In this document: one piece after another, positions 17,102-26,306 of the stretch
How the letters are laid out: each line of letters starts with the position of its first letter
Position numbering within the stretch: the stretch's first letter is position 1
NCBI GenBank assembly: GCA_017307275.1
Contig: JAFKFK010000031.1
Location: 61,199 to 125,198 of the forward strand
Source: Alphaproteobacteria bacterium
GTDB taxonomy: Bacteria; Pseudomonadota; Alphaproteobacteria; Reyranellales; Reyranellaceae
DNA length: 64,000 bases
Direction: 5' to 3'
The notes under the pieces: model-generated
Told to the model about the DNA's origin: nothing
The model's database searches: none
Seen by the model: the letters and a program-made list of their open reading frames with translations, nothing else
Position numbers and translations under genes: made by a program

Positions 17102-18547
17102 GTGGGCAAGCGTTTCGCGATCATCGGGGCCGGCATGTCGGGCATCCTGACGGCCATCAAGCTCAAGGAGCGCGGCATCGAGGACTTCGCGATCTACGAG
17201 AAGGCCGCGCGATTGGGCGGCACCTGGCGCGACAACACCTATCCCGGCCTGTCGTGCGACGTGCCGAGCCATGTCTATGCCTATTCCTTCGAGCTGAAGG
17301 GCGACTGGTCGCATCGCTTCTCACCTGGAGCCGAAATCCAGGGCTACTTCGAAGGCGTGGCCAGGAAGTACGGCCTCGACCGGCATTTCCGCTTCGACAG
17401 CGAGATCGAACGCGCCGAGTATCGCGATGGCCGCTGGCATCTTGCGATCAAGGGCGGTGCCACCGACGTCGTCGACTTCGTGATCGCCGCGACCGGCGTG
17501 CTGCACCATCCCGCGACCCCCGACATTCCAGGGCTCGGGGATTTCAAGGGCGCCTGCTTTCATTCGGCGCGCTGGGATCATTCGGCGCCGCTCGACGGCA
17601 AACGGGTCGGTATCATCGGGACGGGCTCGACGGCGATCCAGATCGTTCCGGCGCTGGCCGATCGCGTGGCCAAGCTGACGCTGTTCCAGCGCACGGCCCA
17701 GTGGGTTCTGCCGCTCGCTAACCCACCCTACAGCGACGACGAGAAGGCGATGTATCTCGCCTCGCCGCAGAGCCTGCAGCAATCCTACGATTTCTGGTCG
17801 GCGCGCTTCGTCGACACGTTCGCGCGTGCCGTGATCGGCGATCAGGACGAGCTGCACAAGATCGAGACCGCCTGCCGCACCAATCTCGAAGAGAACGTGC
17901 GCGATCCCGAACTCCGACGGCGGTTGACCCCCAACTATCGGGCCGCCTGCAAGCGGCTGATCATGTCCGATACCTTCTATCCGGCGATGCAGAAGCCGAA
18001 CGTCGAACTGATCACCGGCGGCATCGAACGCATCGAGGCTTCAGGCGTGCGCACCAAGGACGGCGTCCTGCACGAGCTCGATGTGCTGGTGTTGGCAACC
18101 GGCTTCGATGGCCACGCGTTCATGCGCCCGATCGACGTGATCGGCGAGGGCGGCCTGAGGCTCGCCGACGCCTGGGCCCAGGCCAACGAAGCCTATCGGT
18201 CGGTGGCGGCGCCAGGCTTCCCGAACTTCTTCATGCTGGTTGGTCCCAACAGCCCGATCGGGAATTTCTCGGTGATCCTGATTTCCGAGCTGCAGCTCGC
18301 TTACATCTTGCAACTCGTCGACCTGGTGCTGGACGGTAAATGCCACGCCGTGGCGCCGTCGAAGGCCGCCACGCAACGCTTCAATGCAGCCCTGCGCGAG
18401 GCCATGAAAGGCACCGTCTGGGTGACCGGCTGCAAGAGCTGGTACCTGGATCGCAACGGCAATCCGGCGCTCTGGCCCTGGAGCTTCGACCGCTTCCGCG
18501 CCGAAATGCAGGCGCCCGATCTTGCCGACTTCGACCTGGCGGCCTAG
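17102..18547 (+). CDS. Flavin-containing monooxygenase, Baeyer-Villiger type
   Basis: 481 residues. FAD-binding FAIIGAGMSGILTAIK starts at residue 4; the second dinucleotide motif, for NADPH, is VGIIGTGSTAIQIVPAL near residue 170; between them lies FKGACFHSARWD, which fits the Baeyer-Villiger fingerprint FxGxxxHxxxW(P/D). Such enzymes insert oxygen into ketones or hydroxylate substrates. The start is GTG at 17102, eight bases after GGAGG (17089-17093); an earlier in-frame start at 17060 has no ribosome site. The gene stands alone between a divergent hypothetical and a convergent RND pump. Confidence 0.9.
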   Translation: MGKRFAIIGAGMSGILTAIKLKERGIEDFAIYEKAARLGGTWRDNTYPGLSCDVPSHVYAYSFELKGDWSHRFSPGAEIQGYFEGVARKYGLDRHFRFDSEIERAEYRDGRWHLAIKGGATDVVDFVIAATGVLHHPATPDIPGLGDFKGACFHSARWDHSAPLDGKRVGIIGTGSTAIQIVPALADRVAKLTLFQRTAQWVLPLANPPYSDDEKAMYLASPQSLQQSYDFWSARFVDTFARAVIGDQDELHKIETACRTNLEENVRDPELRRRLTPNYRAACKRLIMSDTFYPAMQKPNVELITGGIERIEASGVRTKDGVLHELDVLVLATGFDGHAFMRPIDVIGEGGLRLADAWAQANEAYRSVAAPGFPNFFMLVGPNSPIGNFSVILISELQLAYILQLVDLVLDGKCHAVAPSKAATQRFNAALREAMKGTVWVTGCKSWYLDRNGNPALWPWSFDRFRAEMQAPDLADFDLAA

Positions 18548-18561
18548 CGCCGCCAGTCTAC

Positions 18562-21500
18562 TTAGGCCTTGCCGATCATCCCCTTGATCTTCTCGCGGCC
18601 GCGCTGGAAGGCGACATAGAGACCGGGGATCACGAAGATACCGAGGCAGGCGGCGGCGATCATGCCGCCGAACACCGCTGTACCCACGGCGCGCTGCGTG
18701 GCGGCGCCGGCGCCGGACGCGATCACCAGCGGCACGAGGCCGAGGATGAAGGCGAAGGACGTCATCATCACCGCCCGGAAGCGCAGGCCTGCCGCCGTGG
18801 TGGCCGCGGTCACGACATCGGCCCCCTTTTCGCGTTCGGCCATGGCGAACTCGATGATCAGGATGGCGTTCTTGGCGGCCAGCGCAATCAGCACCACGAT
18901 GCCGATCTGGGCGTAGATGTTGTTGTCGAGTCCGGCCAGGAACAGGGCCGCCATCGCGCCGAACAGGCCGACTGTCACTGACAGCAGGGCCGCGACCGGA
19001 ATGGCGGTGCTTTCATAGAGGCCGACCAGGAAGAGGTAGGCGAAGACGACGGCCAGCCCGAGGATAAAGCCGGTCTGGCCGCTCGCGGCCTTCTCCTGAA
19101 GTGCCGTGCCCGTCCATTCGTAACCATAGCCGGTCGGCAGGGTGGCCTTCGCGAGATTTTCCATGGCGGCGATCGCTTGACCCGACGAGTAGCCGGGAGC
19201 CGGGGCGCCGTTCAATGTCACCGAACGCAGATTGTTGTAGCGCACGATCGAGGACGGTGCGGTCACCATCTCGACGTTGGCAACGGCTTGCAGCGGCACC
19301 AGTTCGCCGCTGGCCGACCGCACGCGCACGCGGAACACGTCGTTCACCGTCTTGCGATCCGATGCCTCGGCCTGAACCTTCACCTGCCAGGTGCGGCCGA
19401 ACAGGTTGAAGTCGTTAGTGTAAGTGCCGCCCATCGACGTCTGCAGGGCCGAGAAGATATCGGCGATGCTGACGCCTAGTGCCTGGGCACGTTCGCGATC
19501 GAGCTTGAGGTTTATCTGCGGCGTCGAGGCCCCATAGGTCGTGAACACGCTGGCGAGTTCCGGTACCTGCTGTGCCGCGACCATCATGCCGCGCGCGACG
19601 GCCGCCAACTCGGTCGGTGGTGCGCCGGTCAGCGTCTGGAGCTGGAACTCGAAGCCCGAGGAATTGCCCAGCCCCATGATCGGCGGCAGGTTGAAGGCAA
19701 AGACATTGGCGGCAGCGATCTGGCTGAAGGCGATGTTCAGTTCCTTGAGGGCGCTGAACACCGAGAGATCGGCTCCCTTGCGTTCGTCGAAGGGCTTCAG
19801 GGCCACGACCACCAGCGCACGGTTGGGAAGCGCCAAGCCGTCGAGCAGGCTGTAGCCCGAGACGGTGAACACGCTTTGCAGCCAGGGCTTGCCCTGGATC
19901 GTCTTCTCGACCTGGTCGACGGCGCCGAGGGTGCGGTTGGTCGAGGCCGCGTCGGGCAGCTGGATTTCGGCCATGAAGGCTCCCTGATCCTCGTCCGGCA
20001 GGAAGCCCGAAGGGACCATCGAGCCGATGCCGCCGGTCGCGACCACGAAGCCGCCCACCAACAGCAGGGCCACGATGCCGCGCCGCGCCAGCGGCGTGAC
20101 GATGCGGACATAGCCGTCGCGGGTCTTGTCGATGCCGTTCTGCATCCAGGCCATGACGCCGGTCGGCTTCTTTTTGTGACGCAGGATCAGCGAGCACAGG
20201 GCTGGCGAGAGCGTCAGCGCGTTGATCGCCGAGATCACCATCGACACCGAGACGGCGACGGCGAACTGCGAATAGAGCTGGCCGGCAATGCCGGGAATGA
20301 AGGCGGTCGGAATGAACACCGAGAGCAGCACCAGGGTAATGGCGATGATCGGGCCGGTGACCTGCCCCATGGCCTTCTCGGTCGCCTCGGCCACCGTAAG
20401 GTTGGGTTCGTGCTCCAATATGTGTTCGACGGCTTCGACCACGACGATGGCATCGTCGACCACGATGCCGATCGCCAGCACCAGCGCCAGCAGAGAAATG
20501 GTGTTGGCCGAGAAGCCGAAGGCCAGCATGACGGCGAAAGTGCCGATCAGGGCCACCGGCACGGCGACGATGGGAATGATGGTGGCCCGCAGATTGCCCA
20601 GGAAGACGAAGACCACGATGGCGACCAGCACGAAGGCTTCGATCAGCGTGTGAATGACGCTTTCGATGGTGGCCTTCACGAACACCGTCGTGTCGTACAT
20701 CACGTCGTAGGCGACATCGTCGGGGAAGCGCGGCTCCAGCTCTTTCATCGCCTTGCGCACGCCCTCGGCGGTGGCGAGCGCATTGGCGCCAGGAAGCTGG
20801 AAGATCTGGATGCCCGAGGCCGGCTGGCCATTGTAGCGGCCGACCGAATCGCTGTTCTTGGCTCCGAGTTCGACCCGGGCGACGTCCTTGACCCTCACCA
20901 GCGCACCGTCGGCCTGGGCCCGCACCACGATATTCTCGAACTCCTCGACCGTGGTGAGGCGGCCCTGGGTGGTGATGTTGAGCTGGAAGTCGACGTCGTT
21001 CATCAGTGGCGCCGCGCCGACCAGGCCGACCGCGGCCTGGACGTTCTGCGCCTGGACCGCCTTCACCACGTCGTCGGGCGTGATGTTGAGGCTCGCCAGC
21101 CGCTCCATGTTCAGCCAGACGCGCATGGAGTAGTCGAGCGCGCCGAACAGCGAGGCGTTGCCGACGCCCGGTACGCGGCGCAGCGTGTCGAGCAGGTTGA
21201 TGGTCGCGAAATTGGACAGGAACAGGCCGTCGCGGCTGCCCTTGGGCGAATAGATGGCGATGACCTGCAACAGCGCCGAGGATTGCTTGCGCGTGGTGAC
21301 GCCGTTGCGCTGCACCTCCGGCGGCAGCAGGGCGATGCCCTGGTTCACGCGGTTGGTGACGTTGACGGTATTGAGGTCGGGATTGGAGCCGACCTCGAAG
21401 CTGACCGTGAGCTGGTAACTGCCGTCGCCGCCCGAGGTCGACTTCATGTAGAGCATGCGCTCCACGCCGTTGACCTGGGCCTCGATGACCTGGGCGACGC

Positions 21501-21684
21501 TCTCTTCGACCGCCTGCGCCGATGCGCCGGGATAGGTGGCGTTGACGGTGACCTGCGGCGGCACGATGTCGGGGAACTGCGCCACCGGTAGTGCCGTCAG
21601 CGCAATGGCGCCGGCGATGCTGATGACCGTCGAGATGACGAAAGCCAGCCGCGGACGGCGGATGAACAGCGACGAGATCGTCAT
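18562..21684 (-). CDS. RND multidrug efflux permease (HAE1 family, AcrB/MexB-like)
   Basis: 1040 residues. The N-terminal FIRRPRLAFVISTVI membrane anchor, two large periplasmic loops and twelve membrane helices fit the family. The proton-relay Asp pair is in GIVVDDAIVVVE (TM4) and the partner Lys in LAAKNAILIIEFA (TM10). It forms a trimer that captures drugs from the periplasm and outer leaflet using the proton gradient. It follows its adaptor by 18 bases. No TolC/OprM-type gene and no local regulator is adjacent, so an outer-membrane channel must come from elsewhere. Confidence 0.95.
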   Translation of the reverse strand: MTISSLFIRRPRLAFVISTVISIAGAIALTALPVAQFPDIVPPQVTVNATYPGASAQAVEESVAQVIEAQVNGVERMLYMKSTSGGDGSYQLTVSFEVGSNPDLNTVNVTNRVNQGIALLPPEVQRNGVTTRKQSSALLQVIAIYSPKGSRDGLFLSNFATINLLDTLRRVPGVGNASLFGALDYSMRVWLNMERLASLNITPDDVVKAVQAQNVQAAVGLVGAAPLMNDVDFQLNITTQGRLTTVEEFENIVVRAQADGALVRVKDVARVELGAKNSDSVGRYNGQPASGIQIFQLPGANALATAEGVRKAMKELEPRFPDDVAYDVMYDTTVFVKATIESVIHTLIEAFVLVAIVVFVFLGNLRATIIPIVAVPVALIGTFAVMLAFGFSANTISLLALVLAIGIVVDDAIVVVEAVEHILEHEPNLTVAEATEKAMGQVTGPIIAITLVLLSVFIPTAFIPGIAGQLYSQFAVAVSVSMVISAINALTLSPALCSLILRHKKKPTGVMAWMQNGIDKTRDGYVRIVTPLARRGIVALLLVGGFVVATGGIGSMVPSGFLPDEDQGAFMAEIQLPDAASTNRTLGAVDQVEKTIQGKPWLQSVFTVSGYSLLDGLALPNRALVVVALKPFDERKGADLSVFSALKELNIAFSQIAAANVFAFNLPPIMGLGNSSGFEFQLQTLTGAPPTELAAVARGMMVAAQQVPELASVFTTYGASTPQINLKLDRERAQALGVSIADIFSALQTSMGGTYTNDFNLFGRTWQVKVQAEASDRKTVNDVFRVRVRSASGELVPLQAVANVEMVTAPSSIVRYNNLRSVTLNGAPAPGYSSGQAIAAMENLAKATLPTGYGYEWTGTALQEKAASGQTGFILGLAVVFAYLFLVGLYESTAIPVAALLSVTVGLFGAMAALFLAGLDNNIYAQIGIVVLIALAAKNAILIIEFAMAEREKGADVVTAATTAAGLRFRAVMMTSFAFILGLVPLVIASGAGAATQRAVGTAVFGGMIAAACLGIFVIPGLYVAFQRGREKIKGMIGKA

Positions 21685-21702
21685 GATGTGGCGTCTCTCG
21701 GC

Positions 21703-22836
21703 TTACTGTTTCTGGGCCGTTGGCGGCGCGGGGCTCGGATTGACGACCATGCCCGGCCGCACCCGCTGCTGACCTTGCACGATCACCTTCTCGCCGACCT
21801 TGAGGCCGTCGGTGATGGCGACCAGGCCGTCGCGTGACACGCCGGTCTTCACCCGCCGCTGTTCGGCGACGTTCTTGTCGTTCACCACGAACAGATAGGC
21901 GCCGCCCTGGTCCTGCGCGATCGCGGCCTGCGGGACGACGAGGACCACCGGGGGCTTCTCGCCCTCGATGATCACGCGGACCGTCTGGCCGTCGGTCAGG
22001 AAGCCGTCCTTGTTGTCGAACGTGGCGCGGGCGAGCTGGGTGTCGGTCTTGGGGTCGACGGTGACGTCGAGGAAGTCGATCTTGCCCTTGCCGGCGTACA
22101 GGCTGCCGTCAGCCAGCCTGAGCCGCGCCACAATGCCTTCGCCACTTGCACCGCCGGCCGGGCCGGCACCACGCCGGGCGTCGAGCAGTTCCCGCTGGGT
22201 CACGGGGAACAGCACGCGGATCGGGTGCTCGCTGACCACCGTGGCCAGCACGCCGGAATCGGGGCTGACGAGATTGCCCGGAGAGAAGGCGGCGCGGCCG
22301 ATACGGCCGTCGATCGGCGACTGGATCTGCGTGTAGGAAAGCTGGATTTCGGCGTCGCGGAGCTGCGCCTTGGCGTCTTCGAGCTGCGCCTTGGCCTGGA
22401 GCTGCTCGGAGAGCCGCTGATCGTAGGTCGCTTGCGTGCCGGTATTGGTCCGCAGCAGCTCGGAAGCGCGCCGCAGGGCCAGATCGGCGTTGGTCAGCGC
22501 CGCGGTGGCTGCGTCCCGCTGGGCGATCTTCTGGTCGACCGCGGCCTGGTAGGTTTCGGGCTCGATGGTGAAGACGACCTGGCCGGCCTTAACTTGGTCA
22601 CCGTCGTTGAACTTGCGGGGGCCGAGGAAGCCCTTTACCCGTGCGCGCAGCTCGACCTTGTCGACGGCGGCAGCACGGCCGATGAATTCGGCCTGATCGG
22701 CGATTGGACGCTCGGCTGCGGCCTCTACCAGGACGGCTGGCGGCGGCGCGCCTTGCTGCGCTGCAGCTATCGTGGAGAAGGCAACCGCAAGGCCCGTTAC
22801 GGCCAGCATCCAGGCCGTTGAACGTCGGTCTCTCAT
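21703..22836 (-). CDS. RND efflux periplasmic adaptor (MexA/AcrA-type membrane fusion protein)
   Basis: 377 residues. An N-terminal hydrophobic signal/anchor (to about residue 26, no lipobox Cys) is followed by barrel-sandwich halves (ELRARVKGFLGPRKFNDGDQV and later DAEIQLSYTQIQSPIDGRIG), an alpha-hairpin between, and a membrane-proximal domain ending in VKVGEKVIVQGQQRVRPGM. Links the pump to an outer-membrane channel. The ATG at 22836 starts MRDRRS; a GTG five codons earlier is possible. A 127-base gap separates it from the divergent Kazal-domain gene and holds the palindrome CCGGGCCCGG at 22908-22917. Confidence 0.93.
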   Translation of the reverse strand: MRDRRSTAWMLAVTGLAVAFSTIAAAQQGAPPPAVLVEAAAERPIADQAEFIGRAAAVDKVELRARVKGFLGPRKFNDGDQVKAGQVVFTIEPETYQAAVDQKIAQRDAATAALTNADLALRRASELLRTNTGTQATYDQRLSEQLQAKAQLEDAKAQLRDAEIQLSYTQIQSPIDGRIGRAAFSPGNLVSPDSGVLATVVSEHPIRVLFPVTQRELLDARRGAGPAGGASGEGIVARLRLADGSLYAGKGKIDFLDVTVDPKTDTQLARATFDNKDGFLTDGQTVRVIIEGEKPPVVLVVPQAAIAQDQGGAYLFVVNDKNVAEQRRVKTGVSRDGLVAITDGLKVGEKVIVQGQQRVRPGMVVNPSPAPPTAQKQ

Positions 22837-22963
22837 TGTCTTCGCCCCCACTCGAACCTAACGTCCAAACACTGCCTTAATTCAACTGGAGGGTCACGGT
22901 ATTTCCCCCGGGCCCGGCGTTGCAGTGGCGTTGTCACGATGCGTGAAGAAAGAGGAGCAAGGA

Positions 22964-24409
22964 ATGGCGGTGTTGCGTTGGTTGGCTATCGCGCTCGTAG
23001 CGGCATGCACCGCGGCGTCTTTCGACGTGGCAGCGCAAACGCCCGCACCGGCGCAGCAAGGCCAGATGCAGCGCAACAGCTTTGCCAATCCCGCCGAGTA
23101 CGACAGTTACATGACGGCGCTGAACACCCAGGATCCGTCGAGGCGCGCCACGGCAATGGAAGTGTTCATTGCGTGGTACCCGGGTAGCGTCCTGCGCATC
23201 GACGCCTATGAGCAGGCCATCGCCGCCTGGCACGCCGCGAGCCAGCCAGCCAAGGCCGACGTGCTGGGGGCGAAGCTCCTCCAGATCGACCCCGACAATG
23301 TCCGCGCGCTGGCCAACAGCGCCTATGTCGGTCGACTCAAGGCCTCGGGCGGCGAGGCCGCGGCGCTGCCGCCGGCGGTCGCTGCAGCCGAACGCGGCCT
23401 CGCCGTGCTGCCGAAATGGCAGAAGCCGCCGCTGCTCGACGATGCAGGTTTCGTCCGCGTGAAGGAGCAACTGGCCGGCGTCTTCAATGGCGTGCTGGGT
23501 TTTGCGGCACTCCAGGCCAAGGACTACGAGAAGGCCCGCAATTACTACCGGCTGGCCGTCGCTGCTGATCCGACCAATCTGCAGGACGTCTATCAGCTCT
23601 CCGTGGCACAGCTCGAGGACATGCCGGTCGATGCGCTGGGATTTTGGTATGGCGCTCGCGCGATCGCGATCGCCAAGGCCGCCAAGAACGATTCGGCAGC
23701 GCAGGACATCGACCGCTATGTCCGCTCGCGCTATCGCACCTATCGCGGCAACGAGCAGGGCTGGAACCAGATCGTCCAGCGTGTTGTCGCAGGTGAAAAA
23801 GCACCGCCCGACAATTTCAAGAAGTCGATTCCGCGCGCCATGACGCCGCCGGAGCAGGCGCTACAGCTTCTCGAGGACAACGATCCGGCGGCGCTTTCCT
23901 TCTCGGAGTGGGCGCTGGTGCTGCGCCATCGCGACCACAGCCCTGCCAACAAGGCGGCGGCCGACAAGGTTTGGAAGGCAATCAACGACAAGCAGCAGGG
24001 CGGGGGACGTCTCAAGGTGCCGCTGAAAGTGCTCGCTGCAAATCCCGACCGCATCGAAGCCGCGATCACCGAAGAGGCGCAGAAGGACAACGTCGTGGAA
24101 CTCGAAATCGTCATGGCGCGGCCGCTCAGCCCGCTGCCGGCGGTCGGTTCCAAGATCGCCATGCTCGGCGTGCTGAGCGAATATCGCCCGCAGCCGTTCC
24201 TGTTCCGCCTGACCCGTGGCGAACTCGCACCGGAATCCATGCCGGTTGCGGGTGGTCCCTGCGCCGATCCCCGGCCGCAGATGTGCACGCAGGATTATCG
24301 GCCAGCCTGCGGCACGCGCCGCGACGGTAGTCGCCAGACTTACAGCAATGCCTGTTCGGCCTGCAGCGACGCCCAGGTCCTGACTCAAGCCGCCGGCGCC
24401 TGTCCCTAA
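22964..24409 (+). CDS. Secreted helical-repeat protein with C-terminal Kazal-type inhibitor domain
   Basis: 481 residues. A signal peptide (about 1-26) precedes a long region of helix pairs that looks TPR-like (residues about 45-260: ALQAKDYEKARNYYRLAV is one clear unit). The last 50 residues contain six cysteines: a Cys-x7-Cys, then the Y-x3-Cys-x2-Cys signature (TYSNACSAC), matching the Kazal serine-protease-inhibitor pattern except for a four-residue insertion before the Tyr. Start chosen at 22964 because of AGAGGAG just upstream. Periplasmic or surface location expected. The Kazal fold may inhibit a protease or only be a stable disulphide module. Confidence 0.8.
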   Translation: MAVLRWLAIALVAACTAASFDVAAQTPAPAQQGQMQRNSFANPAEYDSYMTALNTQDPSRRATAMEVFIAWYPGSVLRIDAYEQAIAAWHAASQPAKADVLGAKLLQIDPDNVRALANSAYVGRLKASGGEAAALPPAVAAAERGLAVLPKWQKPPLLDDAGFVRVKEQLAGVFNGVLGFAALQAKDYEKARNYYRLAVAADPTNLQDVYQLSVAQLEDMPVDALGFWYGARAIAIAKAAKNDSAAQDIDRYVRSRYRTYRGNEQGWNQIVQRVVAGEKAPPDNFKKSIPRAMTPPEQALQLLEDNDPAALSFSEWALVLRHRDHSPANKAAADKVWKAINDKQQGGGRLKVPLKVLAANPDRIEAAITEEAQKDNVVELEIVMARPLSPLPAVGSKIAMLGVLSEYRPQPFLFRLTRGELAPESMPVAGGPCADPRPQMCTQDYRPACGTRRDGSRQTYSNACSACSDAQVLTQAAGACP

Positions 24410-24452
24410 CAAAACGCCCGATCCTCTTGCCGCTTCATACCAACCCTGATAC

Positions 24453-24468
24453 TTAAGTGAATGCTTAA
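24453..24468 (+). promoter_or_regulatory. Candidate ArsR operator overlapping the regulator start
   Basis: TTAAG-TGAATG-CTTAA is an inverted repeat with a six-base centre, lying across the ATG (24461-24463) of the ArsR gene. AT-rich in a GC-rich neighbourhood. Position suits autorepression. No ribosome site precedes the ATG, so the transcript may be leaderless with the promoter just upstream and the operator downstream of it (inference). Confidence 0.5.
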
Positions 24469-24874
24469 CTATCAGGTGGCAGCACCAGCCCCCCTCGATC
24501 TTGCCTTCCAGGCCCTGGCCGACCCGACCCGGCGGGTGATGGTCGAGCGATTGAGCCAGGGGCCAGCCTCGGTCAGCGAACTGGCCCGGCCGCTCGACAT
24601 GACCTTGTCGGCGGTCGTGCAGCATCTCGCGGTTCTGGAGGCGAGCGGGCTGGTGCGCTCGCAGAAGATCGGCCGCGTCCGGACCTGCCGGATCGAACCG
24701 CAGACATTCACTGCGGCCGAGCGCTGGTTGAGCGAGCGGCGCGCAAGCTGGGAACGCCGGTTCGATCGCCTGGGCGCGTTTCTCGCCGAGACAGAGGCCG
24801 AGACCGGGGCCGACGACGACCCTGCAACGCCATCGGCCGCCCCGGGCGTCCGTCGCCGGAGGAAGAAGACATGA
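24461..24874 (+). CDS. ArsR-type winged-helix transcriptional regulator
   Basis: 137 residues. The winged HTH spans about residues 13-80: FQALADPTRRVMVERLSQ, then recognition helix region MTLSAVVQHLAVLEASGLV and wing KIGRVRTCRIEP. No CxCx or other metal-binding cysteines are present, so it is of the non-metal group often found in front of SRPBCC (AHSA1) genes. The C-terminal tail is long and basic (RRRRKK). It overlaps the first SRPBCC gene by four bases and likely represses the whole set. Confidence 0.88.
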   Translation: MLNYQVAAPAPLDLAFQALADPTRRVMVERLSQGPASVSELARPLDMTLSAVVQHLAVLEASGLVRSQKIGRVRTCRIEPQTFTAAERWLSERRASWERRFDRLGAFLAETEAETGADDDPATPSAAPGVRRRRKKT

Positions 24875-25341
24875 TCGACCGATCCGCCATTCCCGCCACT
24901 TTCACCATCGAGCGGCACTACCCGGCCAGGCCGGCCCGCGTCTTCGCCGCCTGGGCGAGCATCGAGGCCAAGGCGCGATGGGCCTATTGCGACGAGGCCT
25001 GGAAGCCCCAGCTGCACGAACTCGATTTCAGGGTCGGCGGACGGGAACGCGCCATCACTGGCCCGGCCGGTGGCACGCGCCACATCTTCGAGGCGGTCTA
25101 TTGGGACATCGTGCCGGATGAGCGGATCATCTTCGCTTACGACATGCACCTCGACGCGCGACGCATCTCCGTCTCGCTGTCGACCATCGAGTTCCTTGCT
25201 GAAGCCGGCGGCACGCATATGCGCTTCACCGAACAGGGCGTGTTTCTCGACGGCTACGACGACATCGACGGCCGCGAGGAAGGAACGCGAATCGGCCTCG
25301 ACAATCTCGAACGTATGCTCCGGCACGCCGACGCTGCCTGA
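24871..25341 (+). CDS. SRPBCC/AHSA1 family protein (first of three)
   Basis: 156 residues, START-like helix-grip fold: FTIERHYPARPARVFAAWAS opens it, then FRVGGRERAI, YWDIVPDERIIFAYDMH and the C-terminal LDGYDDIDGREEGTRIGLDNLERML helix. These proteins bind hydrophobic ligands in a cavity; physiological ligands are mostly unknown. Coupled by ATGA to the ArsR regulator. It is homologous along its whole length to the next two genes. Confidence 0.9.
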   Translation: MIDRSAIPATFTIERHYPARPARVFAAWASIEAKARWAYCDEAWKPQLHELDFRVGGRERAITGPAGGTRHIFEAVYWDIVPDERIIFAYDMHLDARRISVSLSTIEFLAEAGGTHMRFTEQGVFLDGYDDIDGREEGTRIGLDNLERMLRHADAA

Positions 25342-25352
25342 AGGGGACCATC

Positions 25353-25826
25353 ATGACCAAGCGATCGACCGTCCATGCGACCTTCACCATCGAACGGCAC
25401 TTTCCTTCGTCGCGGGAAAAGGTGTTCCGGGCTTACTCCGATCCTAAATCCAAGGCGAAGTGGTTCGTCGGACCGGAGGATTGGGAGCGCTCGGACCACA
25501 AGCTCGACTTCCGTGAAGGCGGCCGCGAGAGCGTAAGCGGCGGCCCACCGGGCCAGCCGGTGCACTACTTCAACGGCCTCTATCAGGACATCGTGCCGAA
25601 CGAGCGCATCGTGATGAGCTACGAGATGCACGTGGACCAGGCACGCATCTCGGTGTCGCTGGGCACGACCGAATTCAAGGTCGACGGCAAGGGCACCAAA
25701 CTCGTCTATACAGAGCAGATCGTCTTTCTCGACGGCCATGACCATCTCGCCGCCCGTGAAGAGGGGACGCGCGCCCTGTTCGACAATCTCGCGACGGCGC
25801 TCGAGCGTGAGGTGCAGGCGGCGTGA
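25353..25826 (+). CDS. SRPBCC/AHSA1 family protein (second of three)
   Basis: 157 residues, clear paralogue of the gene 11 bases upstream: shared FTIERHFPSSREKVFRAY, FREGGRES, YQDIVPNERIVMSYEMHVD and LDGHDHLAAREEGTRALFDNL. Preceded by GAAGGGGA, so it has its own ribosome site. Divergence between the three copies, along with different predicted cavity residues, suggests separate ligands or a hetero-oligomer and not dosage. Confidence 0.9.
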   Translation: MTKRSTVHATFTIERHFPSSREKVFRAYSDPKSKAKWFVGPEDWERSDHKLDFREGGRESVSGGPPGQPVHYFNGLYQDIVPNERIVMSYEMHVDQARISVSLGTTEFKVDGKGTKLVYTEQIVFLDGHDHLAAREEGTRALFDNLATALEREVQAA

Positions 25827-26287
25827 CGGTCGCGGCTTCTCTGGTTCGCTCTGCCGAACACGGCACGATCCGTCTGGAGCGCATGTACAAAGCTACTCCC
25901 GCGCGGGTCTTTGCCGCCTGGGCCGAGCCTGCCGCGCGCGCCAAATGGGATGTGCCCGGGCGCTGGATCATCGCCGAGCAGACGTTCGATTTTCGAGAAG
26001 GCGGATGCGAGGTGAAGCGGTTTGGACCTGTCGATGATCCGCGCTTCGTGGCCGAGACGCGCTATGTCGACGTCGTTCCCGAAAGGCGCATCGTCTATGC
26101 CTATGGCATGACGAGTCGGGGCGAGAGGATCTCGATATCTCTGACGACGGTAGAGTTGTCGCCGGTCGTTGCCGGCACGCACTTGATACTTACTGAGCAA
26201 GTCACCTTCCTCGACGGCCGCGACAACGCGATCAACCGCGAGGAAGGTCTTTCTTCGATGCTGGACAAGATCGGGCTCGGTCTCTGA
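25823..26287 (+). CDS. SRPBCC/AHSA1 family protein (third of three)
   Basis: 154 residues, starting at a GTG that overlaps the preceding stop (GTGA). Same fold landmarks: RLERMYKATPARVFAAWAEP, FREGGCEVKRFG, YVDVVPERRIVYAYGM and LDGRDNAINREEGLSSML. The first 12 residues differ from the other two, lacking the TFTIER opening. Last gene of the ArsR operon; convergent with the universal stress protein gene 19 bases on. Confidence 0.88.
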   Translation: MTVAASLVRSAEHGTIRLERMYKATPARVFAAWAEPAARAKWDVPGRWIIAEQTFDFREGGCEVKRFGPVDDPRFVAETRYVDVVPERRIVYAYGMTSRGERISISLTTVELSPVVAGTHLILTEQVTFLDGRDNAINREEGLSSMLDKIGLGL

Positions 26288-26306
26288 GCCCGTCGGTCCG
26301 ACAGAC

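Noticed and set aside
19876..21591. 571-codon plus-strand frame opposite the RND pump
   Set aside because: Antisense to a complete, well-conserved permease; the translation is rich in His, Asp and Gln with no fold pattern.
26288..26306. Short palindrome GTCGG-T-CCGAC between convergent genes as a terminator
   Set aside because: One-base loop and no T-run; cannot form a stable terminator hairpin.
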